A DNA stretch of 11,095 bases, taken from contig JAOZMV010000002.1 in NCBI GenBank assembly GCA_029934095.1, positions 12,674-23,768 of the forward strand, given 5' to 3'. How positions within the stretch are numbered: the first letter of the stretch is position 1; the number at the start of each line of letters is the position of its first letter. The notes beneath the pieces were generated by a model that searched no databases, had not been told where the DNA came from, and saw only the letters and a list, made by a program, of their open reading frames with translations. Origin of the DNA: Desulfuromusa sp. (lineage in GTDB: Bacteria; Desulfobacterota; Desulfuromonadia; Desulfuromonadales; Geopsychrobacteraceae). A program made the translations under genes and the position numbers. Positions 1 to 7,589 of the stretch are shown piece by piece.

Positions 1-660
1 GTGAGATGCACTCCCTTTAGTCGAAAAGCTGAGCATCGCCACCCGGGCTTCGACACCGAGAAAACTTTTGCAACTGACAGCGGTACTAACGGCAATTTCT
101 GCCAACGCCTGCGCATCGGGGTTGGGATTGACCGCACAATCGGCAAAACACAGGGTACCATTCTCACCAAACTCCGGTGTCTTGGTTACCATCAGAAAAA
201 CCGAGGAGACCGTATTCATTCCCGGTGCGGTGCCAACCACCTGAAATGCTGCACGCAACACGTCACCAGTTGTATTGGATGCCCCGGCAACAGCGCCACC
301 AGCGTCCCCCTTGTGTACCATCATAGCGGCGAAATAAAGATTGTCATCTGCGCTCAACAGAGCAATGGCATCAGCATGGCTCAAACCCTTTTTTTTACGC
401 AGCTCTACTAATTCATCAGCATAGACATTAAGCTTCTCTGCATTTTTCGGCTCAATGATGGTGACACCTTCTAAAGAGACTCCCAGCGCAGCAGCCTTGG
501 CATTGAGTGTTGCAAGATCACCTAAAAGGACAATATTGGCCAGTTTGTCGCCTACAATCTGCGCTGAAGCTTCAATCATACGATCGTCATATCCTTCTGG
601 CAGGACAACGGTCTGTAAGTCAGTACGAGCTTTTGCTTTAATTTGATTAACAAGATGCAT
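1..660 (-). CDS. pta: Phosphate acetyltransferase, N-terminal part (partial at window edge)
   Basis: Reading leftward from an ATG at 660-658 gives 220 uninterrupted codons that run off the window at position 1. The product begins [14 protein letters not shown] and contains [12 protein letters not shown] near the N-terminus. It ends at the edge in [14 protein letters not shown], a strongly conserved signature of phosphotransacetylases (the phosphate acetyl/butyryl transferase fold). The enzyme converts acetyl-CoA and phosphate to acetyl phosphate and CoA in the cytoplasm. With acetate kinase it links acetyl-CoA to acetate and ATP. The short N-terminus, with no added DRTGG or CobB-like domain, indicates the compact form, usually about 330 residues, so roughly 110 residues are missing. 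The start is supported by GGAGG at 670-666, five bases upstream. A phosphate butyryltransferase is a less likely alternative. Confidence 0.93.
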   Translation of the reverse strand, partial: MHLVNQIKAKARTDLQTVVLPEGYDDRMIEASAQIVGDKLANIVLLGDLATLNAKAAALGVSLEGVTIIEPKNAEKLNVYADELVELRKKKGLSHADAIALLSADDNLYFAAMMVHKGDAGGAVAGASNTTGDVLRAAFQVVGTAPGMNTVSSVFLMVTKTPEFGENGTLCFADCAVNPNPDAQALAEIAVSTAVSCKSFLGVEARVAMLSFSTKGSASH

Positions 661-720
661 CTTTTCCTCCTCTAAATATGATAATGTTCTAAACGAGGTG
701 TAAGCTGTAAAGTTTTCATG

Positions 721-750
721 TTTATACCTAATGGTAAAACCGGGGGTCAA
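721..750 (-). promoter_or_regulatory. Sigma-70-like promoter for pta
   Basis: On the minus strand TTGACC (750-745) is followed after 18 bases by TATAAA (726-721). Transcription would start near 714, leaving a leader of about 54 bases before the pta ATG at 660. The boxes match the consensus well, but there is no experimental support. Confidence 0.55.
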
Positions 751-773
751 TCCTTTTTCACTTTTCATCCCTT

Positions 774-849
774 GGAGACTGTCGTACTACCCATGAACTG
801 GCTGCAAATCCGTTTGTTTGGCTTAGGTTCGTATAGTCCGACAGACTCC
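774..849. repeat. Short fold-back repeat, family copy 1
   Basis: The left end GGAGACTGTCGTACTAC (774-790) and the reverse complement of the right end (833-849, GGAGTCTGTCGGACTAT) agree at 14 of 17 positions, so the ends form inverted repeats. The inner parts of the two arms also resemble each other loosely. The right half resembles the right end of the element at 7934-8095: both carry a TAGGTTC block about 20 bases inside a CGACAGACTCC terminus. No reading frame of interest lies within it. It sits between the divergent pta and tonB promoter regions. Confidence 0.6.
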
Positions 850-866
850 TAGCAGGCTGGTTGTAT

Positions 867-886
867 TTGACAACTCCATTTATAAT
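867..886 (+). promoter_or_regulatory. Possible promoter of the TonB-family gene
   Basis: A perfect TATAAT lies at 881-886, and a perfect TTGACA at 867-872. They are separated by only 8 bases, so they cannot act as one normal promoter. If TATAAT is the -10 box, transcription would start about 4 bases before the ATG at 896, giving an almost leaderless message. That would fit the lack of a recognisable ribosome binding site there. No good -35 box is present at 16-18 bases. Confidence 0.3.
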
Positions 887-895
887 CATAAATCT

Positions 896-1987
896 ATGAA
901 TTTTCAGCGCTCTACTAAAATAAAACGATCCAGTGACCGACCTCGGGCGCTCATTATTGGTCTGTTGATATCGTTACTGCTGCACCTGTTGGTGGTTCTG
1001 TTTTTTTTTCTTTTTCCACAACAGGAACAGTTAGAGCCTAAGCGGCAGGAACCGACAATTGTCCGTCTGATTGATCTCCCGGCAGAAATTGAAAAACCTC
1101 AGCCGGAAGAAAAGAGTACCTTTGAGATTGATCAGCAACCAGTGACTCCCCCGCCGACAACCCCGGTTGAATCATCTCGCAAAGCTGAGCGGGATCAGAA
1201 AGTAGATCAGGAACAAGCTCCTGAAGCAGATGATGTCCGCGATCAGACCACGAAACCACCGGAAACAAAGCTTCCACCTCAACAAATACAGAAACCGGAA
1301 AAAAAACCAATTCCACCGCCAAAAGAGGAAATAATAAAGCCTCAACCAAAGGCCCCTGAGCAGACACCTAAGCCACCTGAAACCAAGTCTCCACCCCTAA
1401 AAAAACCGCTGTCGGTAGATAAAGATGGTCAGGAAAAGAAACAAAAAACTGAGCGGGAAGCGACTCAACCTAAAAAAGAACAGCCGGTCACTGCACCGAG
1501 TATCCCCCCAGCGGAACAACAGAAATCCCCGGTGCCCCCACTAACCCTGGAACAACTGCTGCCTAGTCCCCAAACCCTGGATCAACTTGCCCGGGGAAGT
1601 CTGTCAAATCGCAACCGCAGCAAGGAGCGTGAAAATGTTAAAATTGGCGACGAGGTCTGGCTGAACCTGCAGCAAAACTTCCTGGCTTCCTTTTTTCGCC
1701 GCCTCCACGATAAGATCGATCTGGTCTGGAATTATCCACCCCAGGCCAGGAGGGAGAGAACCCAAGGAACCCTGGAGTTATTAATTATTGTAGATAAAAA
1801 AGGGAAGTTAGTTGATGTCGATCTGGTTCGGTCCAGTGGATCAGATATTCTTGATTATGAAGCGATTCAAGCTATCTACCGGGCCTCTCCATTCGGACCA
1901 TTGCCGAAACGCTACCCGCATGACGTTCTTAAAATTCATGCTAATTTCCGTTATAGACTTGGCAGCAAAGCTATGTTTGGACGCTAA
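896..1987 (+). CDS. TonB-family energy transducer protein
   Basis: The 363-residue product has the three-part TonB layout. There is a short basic N-terminus (KIKRSSDRPR), then one hydrophobic segment at about residues 18-40. A long Pro/Lys/Glu/Gln-rich region follows (about 45-220), suited to spanning the periplasm. A TonB-like C-terminal domain (about 265-355) carries YPPQAR, a GTLELLIIVDKKGKLVDV strand pair, SSGSDILDYEAIQAI and PFGPLPKRYP. The membrane segment contains S26-x3-H30, matching the SxxxH motif by which TonB contacts ExbB/ExbD. The protein would pass proton-motive energy to an outer-membrane TonB-dependent transporter. No exbB/exbD or receptor gene is adjacent, so the partner is unknown. 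The family is clear from the C-terminal domain, but a TolA-like role cannot be excluded. The start is less certain because no Shine-Dalgarno site is visible. Confidence 0.88.
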   Translation: MNFQRSTKIKRSSDRPRALIIGLLISLLLHLLVVLFFFLFPQQEQLEPKRQEPTIVRLIDLPAEIEKPQPEEKSTFEIDQQPVTPPPTTPVESSRKAERDQKVDQEQAPEADDVRDQTTKPPETKLPPQQIQKPEKKPIPPPKEEIIKPQPKAPEQTPKPPETKSPPLKKPLSVDKDGQEKKQKTEREATQPKKEQPVTAPSIPPAEQQKSPVPPLTLEQLLPSPQTLDQLARGSLSNRNRSKERENVKIGDEVWLNLQQNFLASFFRRLHDKIDLVWNYPPQARRERTQGTLELLIIVDKKGKLVDVDLVRSSGSDILDYEAIQAIYRASPFGPLPKRYPHDVLKIHANFRYRLGSKAMFGR

Positions 1988-1988
1988 A

Positions 1989-2033
1989 AACTGCGGATCA
2001 ATGCCCACATCACCTTGGGATTGATCCGCAGTT
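1989..2033. terminator. Hairpin terminator between convergent genes
   Basis: An inverted repeat has arms 1989-2006 and 2017-2033. It forms a 17-bp stem with a single bulged G (2003) and a 10-base loop. On the minus strand the stem is followed directly by TTTTT (1990-1986), the form of an intrinsic terminator for the gcv operon, whose last gene ends at 2050. The stem begins just after the TAA of the plus-strand TonB-family gene (1985-1987), so it may stop transcription from both sides. The plus-strand T tract is poor. Confidence 0.8.
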
Positions 2034-2049
2034 AGAAAACCAAGAAGAG

Positions 2050-3507
2050 CTACTCTCTTTCCCAACGCAACTTTGGCTTACGTGCAGCAGCGGTTTCATC
2101 CAGACGCCTCACCTTAGCTCGAACCGGTGCCTGTTTAAGCAATTCTGGATTATTCTTTGACTCTGCTGCAATCGCCAGTAGTGCATCACAGAACTCATCA
2201 ATAGTCTGCTTGCTTTCAGTCTCCGTTGGCTCGATCATCAGAGCGCCATGGACAACCAATGGGAAGTAGATAGTTGGCGGGTGATAACCATAGTCAATCA
2301 GCCGCTTGGCAACATCAAGGGTGTGACAGTCATTCTGTAGCGCATCTTCAGAAAACACCACCTCATGCAGAGAGCGCTGCTTATTTGGCAAATCGTATTC
2401 GTTTTCGAGTCGAGCACGAATATAATTAGCATTGAGGACTGCCAGCTCAGACGCCCTTTTCAGCCCTTCACCACCCATAGATAAAATGTAACTATAGGCA
2501 CGAACTAAAATACCAAAATGGCCATAAAAGGATTTCAAACGTCCGATTGACTGGGGACAGTTATATTCCAGTTGATAACCCCCGTCCCCTTTGACAATAA
2601 AAGGAACCGGCATAAATGGTTTTAGTTTATCAACCACACCAACGGGGCCAGAGCCTGGGCCACCACCACCATGGGGAGTAGAAAAAGTTTTGTGTAAATT
2701 AAAATGCATGACATCAATGCCGATATCACCGGGGCGACTGATACCCATCATCGCATTGAGATTAGCTCCATCGCTGTAAACCAGCCCCCCACGCTCATGG
2801 ACCAGATCACATATTTCCCGGATATCTGCTTCAAACAAACCGAGAGTATTGGGATTGGTAACCATCAGTGCCGCGACATCGTCATCCATCACTGCGGCAA
2901 CCGCCTCTTTACTCAAAATTCCATCTGAGGCAACGGTAATAACCTCGTAGCCACAGAGGGCAGATGATGCCGGGTTCGTTCCGTGAGCCGTATCGGGGAT
3001 AATCACCTTATGCCGTTTTTGCCCCCTGGCTTCCTGCCAGGCACGAATCATCAGCATCCCGGCAAACTCACCCTGAGCACCTGCTGCCGGTTGTAATGTG
3101 ATCGCCGGAAAACCGGAAATTTCACCGAGATCACGTTGCAGATTATACATCAACTCCAACGCCCCCTGATTAAGAGCTTCCGGGGTCTGTGGATGGATAT
3201 CAGTAAAACCGGGGAGACGTGCGGCCACCTCATTGATCTTTGGATTGTACTTCATGGTACAACTGCCAAGGGGATAAAAACCGCTATCAACGCCATAGTT
3301 CCAGGTTGACAAACGGGTATAATGGCGCACCACATCAACCTCTGAAAGTTCAGGAAAATCGGAGATATCTTCGCGAATCAAATGGCTGTCAGGAGTGACA
3401 GCCGGAACATCCAAACCGGCAACACTGTAACCAACTCGTCCCGGTTGGGATTGTTCAAAGAGCAGATTCTCATTCAGAACCAGGCCACGACCCTCTGTAC
3501 TTATCAT
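2050..3507 (-). CDS. gcvPB: Glycine dehydrogenase (decarboxylating) subunit 2, P-protein beta
   Basis: The 485-residue product is the C-terminal-type half of the split glycine cleavage P-protein and carries the pyridoxal phosphate site. In the segment DVMHFNLHKTFSTPHGGGGP, lysine 273 is the expected Schiff-base residue, followed by the glycine-rich loop. Other family signatures are GSCTMKYNPK (about 81-90), QPAAGAQGE (about 139-147), DTAHGTNPAS (about 172-181) and SDGANLNA (about 245-252). With GcvPA it decarboxylates glycine and transfers aminomethyl to lipoyl-GcvH in the cytoplasm. The length is normal for GcvPB. Its ATG overlaps the TGA of gcvPA by 4 bases (ATGA at 3507-3504), so the subunits are probably translationally coupled. 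GGAGG lies six bases upstream of the start. It is the last gene of the operon and is followed by the hairpin at 1989-2033. Confidence 0.97.
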   Translation of the reverse strand: MISTEGRGLVLNENLLFEQSQPGRVGYSVAGLDVPAVTPDSHLIREDISDFPELSEVDVVRHYTRLSTWNYGVDSGFYPLGSCTMKYNPKINEVAARLPGFTDIHPQTPEALNQGALELMYNLQRDLGEISGFPAITLQPAAGAQGEFAGMLMIRAWQEARGQKRHKVIIPDTAHGTNPASSALCGYEVITVASDGILSKEAVAAVMDDDVAALMVTNPNTLGLFEADIREICDLVHERGGLVYSDGANLNAMMGISRPGDIGIDVMHFNLHKTFSTPHGGGGPGSGPVGVVDKLKPFMPVPFIVKGDGGYQLEYNCPQSIGRLKSFYGHFGILVRAYSYILSMGGEGLKRASELAVLNANYIRARLENEYDLPNKQRSLHEVVFSEDALQNDCHTLDVAKRLIDYGYHPPTIYFPLVVHGALMIEPTETESKQTIDEFCDALLAIAAESKNNPELLKQAPVRAKVRRLDETAAARKPKLRWERE

Positions 3508-4853
3508 GCCTCACCTCCTGCCAGTGCGCTCACCAGTCGATCAATTTGTTCCCGGCTGTTCTGTTCGGTAACGCAGACCAGCAAACCATTTTCCAAGTTG
3601 GAGTAATCTCTGCCAAGAGAAATTCCAGCTAAAATACCACCTTGTTCCAACCGTTTTTTCAAAGCAGCAACCGGTTCGGAACAGGTAATAACAAATTCAT
3701 TAAATGATGCACCGGGAAATGTGACCGAAAAGCCTTTAAGTTGAGCAATTTTTTCTTTGGCATAACTCGCTTTTGCATAGTTGACCTCTGCCAACTGCCG
3801 TAATCCCTGTTTACCATGCAAAGCCAGATAAATACTGACCATCAAAACACACATACCTTGATTAGAGCAGATGTTTGAAGTCGCTTTTTCGCGGCGGATA
3901 TGTTGTTCACGGGTTGCCAGAGTGAGGACAAACCCCCGTTTGCCATCCTTATCGGTTGTTTCACCAACCAGCCGCCCGGGGAGAACCCGCATATCTTTCT
4001 TCCGTACAGCAAAAAAACCTATCCCGGGGCCACCATAGGAGAGGGGGATACCGAAGCTTTGCCCCTCGCCGACGACAATATCAGCCCCCAGCTCTCCAGG
4101 AGATTTGTACAGCGCTAAAGCGAGAGGTTCAGGGACGGCAGCCACTAACCGGGCGCCGGAAGCATGAGTCAGCTCAGCAATGGTTGCCAAATCTTCAATC
4201 TGGCCAAAGTAGTTTGGATAACCGACAACCACAGCAGCGACCTGATCATCAAGCATGGTTTGTAACTCTGCTTGATTGGTTAAACCATTCTGCAACGGAA
4301 TATCAACCAGTTCGATATCAAGATAGCGACAATAGGTTGCAGTCGTCTCACGGTACTGGGGTGGTAGCGCCTGTGATAACAAAACTTTTTTACGCTTCTT
4401 GCCGGCACGAATAGTCAGCAGAACTGCTTCAGCACAGGCAGATGCACCATCATACATCGACGCATTGGCGACATCCATCCCGGTTAATTGACAGATCAGC
4501 GTCTGAAACTCAAAGATAGCTTGCAGAGTTCCCTGGCTTATTTCCGGCTGATAGGGGGTATAGGCAGTATAAAACTCACTCCGACTGACCAGTTGATCAA
4601 CCACTGCCGGAATAAAATGGTTATAGGCACCACCACCGAGAAACGCATCCCAATCAGACACTTTTGAATTTTTCTCGGCCAACTCTCGCAAAAACAGTAA
4701 AACTTCAGATTCAGACCCTGCAGCATTCAAATCAAGAGGTCTTTGCAAACGACAGTCCTCTGGAATTCCAGAGAACAGTTCGTCAATCTTCGACACCCCA
4801 ATTTGATCGAGCATTTGCTGTACATCTACATCGGTATGAGGCAGATAACGCAT
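3504..4853 (-). CDS. gcvPA: Glycine dehydrogenase (decarboxylating) subunit 1, P-protein alpha
   Basis: The 449-residue product is the N-terminal-type half of the split P-protein. It begins MRYLPHTDVD, typical of the family. It carries TPYQPEISQG (about 99-108), NASMYDGASA (about 130-139), GGPGIGFFA and RREKATSNICSNQ. It pairs with GcvPB to form the active glycine decarboxylase. I chose the ATG at 4853 because AAAGGA lies five bases upstream and the N-terminus then matches the family. An in-frame GTG at 4874 or ATG at 4859 would add 7 or 2 residues but has worse spacing to that site. The 124-base gap from gcvH (4854-4977) is longer than other gaps in the operon and holds neither a clear terminator nor a strong promoter. 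The stop overlaps the gcvPB start. Confidence 0.96.
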   Translation of the reverse strand: MRYLPHTDVDVQQMLDQIGVSKIDELFSGIPEDCRLQRPLDLNAAGSESEVLLFLRELAEKNSKVSDWDAFLGGGAYNHFIPAVVDQLVSRSEFYTAYTPYQPEISQGTLQAIFEFQTLICQLTGMDVANASMYDGASACAEAVLLTIRAGKKRKKVLLSQALPPQYRETTATYCRYLDIELVDIPLQNGLTNQAELQTMLDDQVAAVVVGYPNYFGQIEDLATIAELTHASGARLVAAVPEPLALALYKSPGELGADIVVGEGQSFGIPLSYGGPGIGFFAVRKKDMRVLPGRLVGETTDKDGKRGFVLTLATREQHIRREKATSNICSNQGMCVLMVSIYLALHGKQGLRQLAEVNYAKASYAKEKIAQLKGFSVTFPGASFNEFVITCSEPVAALKKRLEQGGILAGISLGRDYSNLENGLLVCVTEQNSREQIDRLVSALAGGEA

Positions 4854-4977
4854 AATCATCCTTTCAATCAGCACATTAACCTATAGATACTAACTGACTG
4901 TTTTAAAAGAGTTTACATGTGAGAGTTTTCAGAAAAAAACTGCCACAACACCAAAGAGAGATCGCTCTATGAAGCCA

Positions 4978-5361
4978 TCAATCTTTTTCAACAAATTCCT
5001 TGTAGGCAGTGACATTCATCAAACCGTCCAAAACGGCAGGGTCAGCCAGTTTGATCTTAATCATCCAGCCTGCTTCGTAGGGAGAATTGTTCAGAGCCTC
5101 AGGCTCATCTGGAAGTACTTCGTTGACCTCTACAACTTCACCAGCCACTGGTGCGTAAACATCAGAGACCGCCTTGACTGACTCAACAACCCCAAATGTT
5201 TTACCCTCTTCCAGCATGTCACCAACTTCTGGCAGCTCAACAAAAACAATATCTCCCAGTTGATCCTGGGCAAAATTGGTAATTCCAACGGTAACCACAT
5301 CGTTCTCAACCAACACCCACTCATGATCTTCGGTGTATTTCAGTTCCTCAGGAAAATCCAT
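4978..5361 (-). CDS. gcvH: Glycine cleavage system H protein (lipoyl carrier)
   Basis: The 127-residue product starts MDFPEELKYTEDHEW, the usual GcvH opening. It contains GITNFAQDQLGDIVFVELP and the lipoyl-attachment segment FGVVESVKAVSDVYAPVAGE, with lysine 63 as the expected lipoylation site. A C-terminal AGWMIKIKL strand is also present. GcvH shuttles the aminomethyl and reduced dihydrolipoyl arm between P, T and L proteins. The length is normal. Of the two adjacent ATGs (5364 and 5361), the second lies five bases from AGGAGG and is preferred. An upstream start at 5388 would place the ribosome site inside the gene. No lipoylation enzyme or L-protein gene is present in the window. Confidence 0.97.
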   Translation of the reverse strand: MDFPEELKYTEDHEWVLVENDVVTVGITNFAQDQLGDIVFVELPEVGDMLEEGKTFGVVESVKAVSDVYAPVAGEVVEVNEVLPDEPEALNNSPYEAGWMIKIKLADPAVLDGLMNVTAYKEFVEKD

Positions 5362-5398
5362 CATATCCTCCTCAAAAGAAAGGCCCAATCGGCGTGTA

Positions 5399-6487
5399 TT
5401 ATTTCACAAATGGAAGAGCTGTGCGCTCAGCCAGAACCTGACGCTTTCGAATCCCTATTTGCAGTGGCTCATCACTCTCTGCTACAGCTGTCTCTACCAG
5501 GGCGAGAGCAATCCCCTTTCTCAAGCTGGGAGACATTGTCCCACTGGTGACGTAACCAACCTGACGGCCGCCACTCAATACCGGATAACCATCGCGTGGC
5601 ACCCCGGAAGTCGTCAAAGTCAGAGCGATCAACTTCCGCGACAAACCCGCCTGTTTCGCTTTGAGCATGGCGTCACGACCAACAAAGTTACCTTTTTTCA
5701 ATTTGGTAATCCACGCCAAACGCGCTTCAATCGGCATAATTTCAGCGGTAATTTCGTGGCCATAGAGTGCATAAGCTTTCTCTAAACGGAGAGTATCCCG
5801 TGCGCCAAGACCAATGGGGAGAAGTCCGAGGGATTCTCCCACCTTCATCAACTCCTGCCACAGGGCAGCTCCATCTGCTGCAGCACAGTAGAGTTCAAAA
5901 CCATCCTCACCGGTATAGCCAGTGCGTGAAATGATCGTCTTAATCCCAGCAACCATTCCCTCTTTAAATCGATAAAATTTTATTGCAGAGAGATCGGTGC
6001 TGGTTAATTTTGCTAAAATATTGGCAGCGACCGGCCCCTGCAATGCCAGTTGTGCATACTCATCACTGCGATTAATCAGGGTTAAATCATTGAAGTCAGT
6101 ATTTTTCTGTAAATCCTGCAACCAGGCAAAATCCTTATCACTGTTAGAAGCATTAACACAGAGAAGATAACGGTCAGCAGCAAAACGATAGAGGGTCAAA
6201 TCATCAACCACCCCCCCGGTCTCATAACAAAGAGCCGTATATTGAACCTGGCCATCGGTTAAATTTGCTAGATCATTGGTGGTTGCATACTGTAGAAATT
6301 CAAAAGCCTGGGCTCCGGAAACTTCAATCTCCCCCATATGGGAGACATCAAACAAACCAGCCGTTGTTCTGACCGCCATGTGTTCAGCAATGACACCAGA
6401 ATATTGTACCGGCATATCCCAGCCGCCAAAATCAACCATACGAGCGCCAAGTTGACGGTGAATCTGATTTAGAGGTGTTATTTTCAT
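5399..6487 (-). CDS. gcvT: Glycine cleavage system T protein (aminomethyltransferase)
   Basis: The 362-residue product transfers the methylene group from aminomethyl-GcvH to tetrahydrofolate, releasing ammonia and 5,10-methylene-tetrahydrofolate. Visible signatures are FGGWDMPVQYSG (about 20-31), AGLFDVSHMGE (about 43-53), GGVVDDLTLY with the catalytic-region Asp pair 95-96, VNASNSDKD (about 111-119), SRTGYTGEDGFELY and GLGARDTLRLEKAYALYGHE. The C-terminal barrel contains PRDGYPV and GYVTSGTMSPSL. The length matches known GcvT proteins. The ATG at 6487 is chosen because AAGGAG lies seven bases upstream and the product then opens with MKITPLNQIH. An in-frame start at 6544 would add an unconserved 19-residue extension. 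GcvH follows after 37 bases. Confidence 0.97.
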   Translation of the reverse strand: MKITPLNQIHRQLGARMVDFGGWDMPVQYSGVIAEHMAVRTTAGLFDVSHMGEIEVSGAQAFEFLQYATTNDLANLTDGQVQYTALCYETGGVVDDLTLYRFAADRYLLCVNASNSDKDFAWLQDLQKNTDFNDLTLINRSDEYAQLALQGPVAANILAKLTSTDLSAIKFYRFKEGMVAGIKTIISRTGYTGEDGFELYCAAADGAALWQELMKVGESLGLLPIGLGARDTLRLEKAYALYGHEITAEIMPIEARLAWITKLKKGNFVGRDAMLKAKQAGLSRKLIALTLTTSGVPRDGYPVLSGGRQVGYVTSGTMSPSLRKGIALALVETAVAESDEPLQIGIRKRQVLAERTALPFVK

Positions 6488-6574
6488 CGATAAACTCCTT
6501 ATAATAAATCGACCGTTCAGTAAAGATTTTGTAACAAATCCCAACCCACCTGTACAGGATTATTAAAATTCAGA

Positions 6575-7432
6575 TCAATCCTTTTTTGCCGCCCGACGTT
6601 TGGCACTCACCAAAGTATTATAGAGGAGCATGGTAATTGTCATTGGCCCGACACCACCGGGAACCGGGGTGATAGCAGCTGCATTCTTAGAGGCAGCGAT
6701 AAAATCGACATCACCAACCAACTTCTTTTCACCGACGCGATTGACACCGACATCAATCACAATTGCCCCCTTTTTAATCCAATCCCCCTTGATCATTTCT
6801 GGACGACCAACAGCGGCAATCACTACATCAGCGGCGGCAACTTTCTGCGGCAGACCAACGGTTCTTGAATGACAGATTGTCACCGTTGCATGTTCAGCCA
6901 GGCACATCAACGCCAGCGGTTTGCCAACGATATTGGAACGGCCAACAATGACGACATCTTTCCCCTTAAGATCAGCCCCGATGTACTCCAACATTTTCAT
7001 AACACCGTAGGGGGTGCAAGGTTTGAACACTGGATTTCCGGTCACCAGACGACCGACATTGTAGGGATGGAAACCATCGACATCCTTACTTGGAGAGATC
7101 GCTTCCAAAACCTTTGCCTCATCAATATGCCCGGGAAGTGGCAACTGCACCAGAATGCCGTCAATCTTCTCGTCGCCATTGAGTGTGGCAATCAACTCCA
7201 GCAATTCAGCTTCACCGGTTTCAGCCGATAATTTATGTTCTACAGAATAAATCCCGGTCGCGGCACACGCTTTTTCTTTCATCGAGACATAAACCCGGCT
7301 CGCCGGATCTTCGCCAACCAGGACAACTGCCAGCCCCGGAGTTACCCCTGTTGCAACAAGCTCTTCTACATCGGTAGAAATTTGTTCCCGCAGCTCGGCT
7401 GCAATCGCTTTCCCATCAATCAGTTCTGCCAC
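6575..7432 (-). CDS. folD: Bifunctional methylene-THF dehydrogenase / methenyl-THF cyclohydrolase
   Basis: The 285-residue product is a standard FolD. It interconverts 5,10-methylene-, 5,10-methenyl- and 10-formyl-tetrahydrofolate using NADP(H) in the cytoplasm. Catalytic and folate-site features are Y48-x3-K52 in [12 protein letters not shown]96 in [10 protein letters not shown], and D117-V-D-G in [10 protein letters not shown]. The nucleotide-binding fold carries [12 protein letters not shown] (about 161-172), and [10 protein letters not shown] (about 256-265) is near the C-terminus. The start codon is GTG (7432-7430), with GGAGG seven bases upstream. FolD handles the direct product of GcvT, and its gene lies 87 bases upstream of gcvT on the same strand. 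The two steps are therefore probably co-expressed to feed glycine-derived one-carbon units into formyl-THF, or the reverse. Confidence 0.97.
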   Translation of the reverse strand: MAELIDGKAIAAELREQISTDVEELVATGVTPGLAVVLVGEDPASRVYVSMKEKACAATGIYSVEHKLSAETGEAELLELIATLNGDEKIDGILVQLPLPGHIDEAKVLEAISPSKDVDGFHPYNVGRLVTGNPVFKPCTPYGVMKMLEYIGADLKGKDVVIVGRSNIVGKPLALMCLAEHATVTICHSRTVGLPQKVAAADVVIAAVGRPEMIKGDWIKKGAIVIDVGVNRVGEKKLVGDVDFIAASKNAAAITPVPGGVGPMTITMLLYNTLVSAKRRAAKKD

Positions 7433-7478
7433 CTGGAAGCCTCCATATAAATGTATTTCAAACCCTCATGAAGTTCAA

Positions 7479-7507
7479 ACTATACGTAAGCACGCCCGGT
7501 TTGTAAA
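7479..7507 (-). promoter_or_regulatory. Sigma-70-like promoter of the folD-gcv unit
   Basis: On the minus strand TTTACA (7507-7502) and TATAGT (7484-7479) are exactly 17 bases apart. Transcription would start near 7472, leaving a leader of about 40 bases. An imperfect palindrome GGTTTGTAAACC (7498-7509) overlaps the -35 box and could be a regulator site. It lies just downstream of the terminator of the preceding fmdB-like gene, so it begins a new transcript. Confidence 0.65.
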
Positions 7508-7533
7508 CCTGCTTTCGCTATAACAAGAAAGCA

Positions 7534-7570
7534 AAAAGCCTCCGTCAGAAATGTATCTGCGGAGGCTTTT
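7534..7570 (-). terminator. Intrinsic terminator of the FmdB-type gene
   Basis: The arms AAAAGCCTCCG (7534-7544) and CGGAGGCTTTT (7560-7570) pair perfectly over 11 bp. After one bulged base, four more pairs (7546-7549 with 7556-7559) close a six-base loop. On the minus strand the stem runs into TTTTTGCTTTCTT, a usable T tract. It starts 20 bases after the stop of the gene at 7590-7841. Confidence 0.85.
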
Positions 7571-7589
7571 AAATTTAAACATAGCTCGA

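Noticed and set aside
1..411. Plus-strand open frame at the left edge
   Set aside because: It lies opposite pta, whose minus-strand product is plainly recognisable; the plus-strand translation has no family features.
3956..4414. Plus-strand 152-codon open frame
   Set aside because: It is antisense within gcvPA, Gln/Arg-rich, and has no credible start site.
4854..4977. Possible regulatory RNA or promoter in the gcvH-gcvPA gap
   Set aside because: Only short weak stems such as AGTTTT/AAAACT and no convincing -35/-10 pair are present; nothing can be supported.
5333..5785. Plus-strand 150-codon open frame across gcvH and gcvT
   Set aside because: It is antisense to two strongly conserved genes, and its translation resembles no family.
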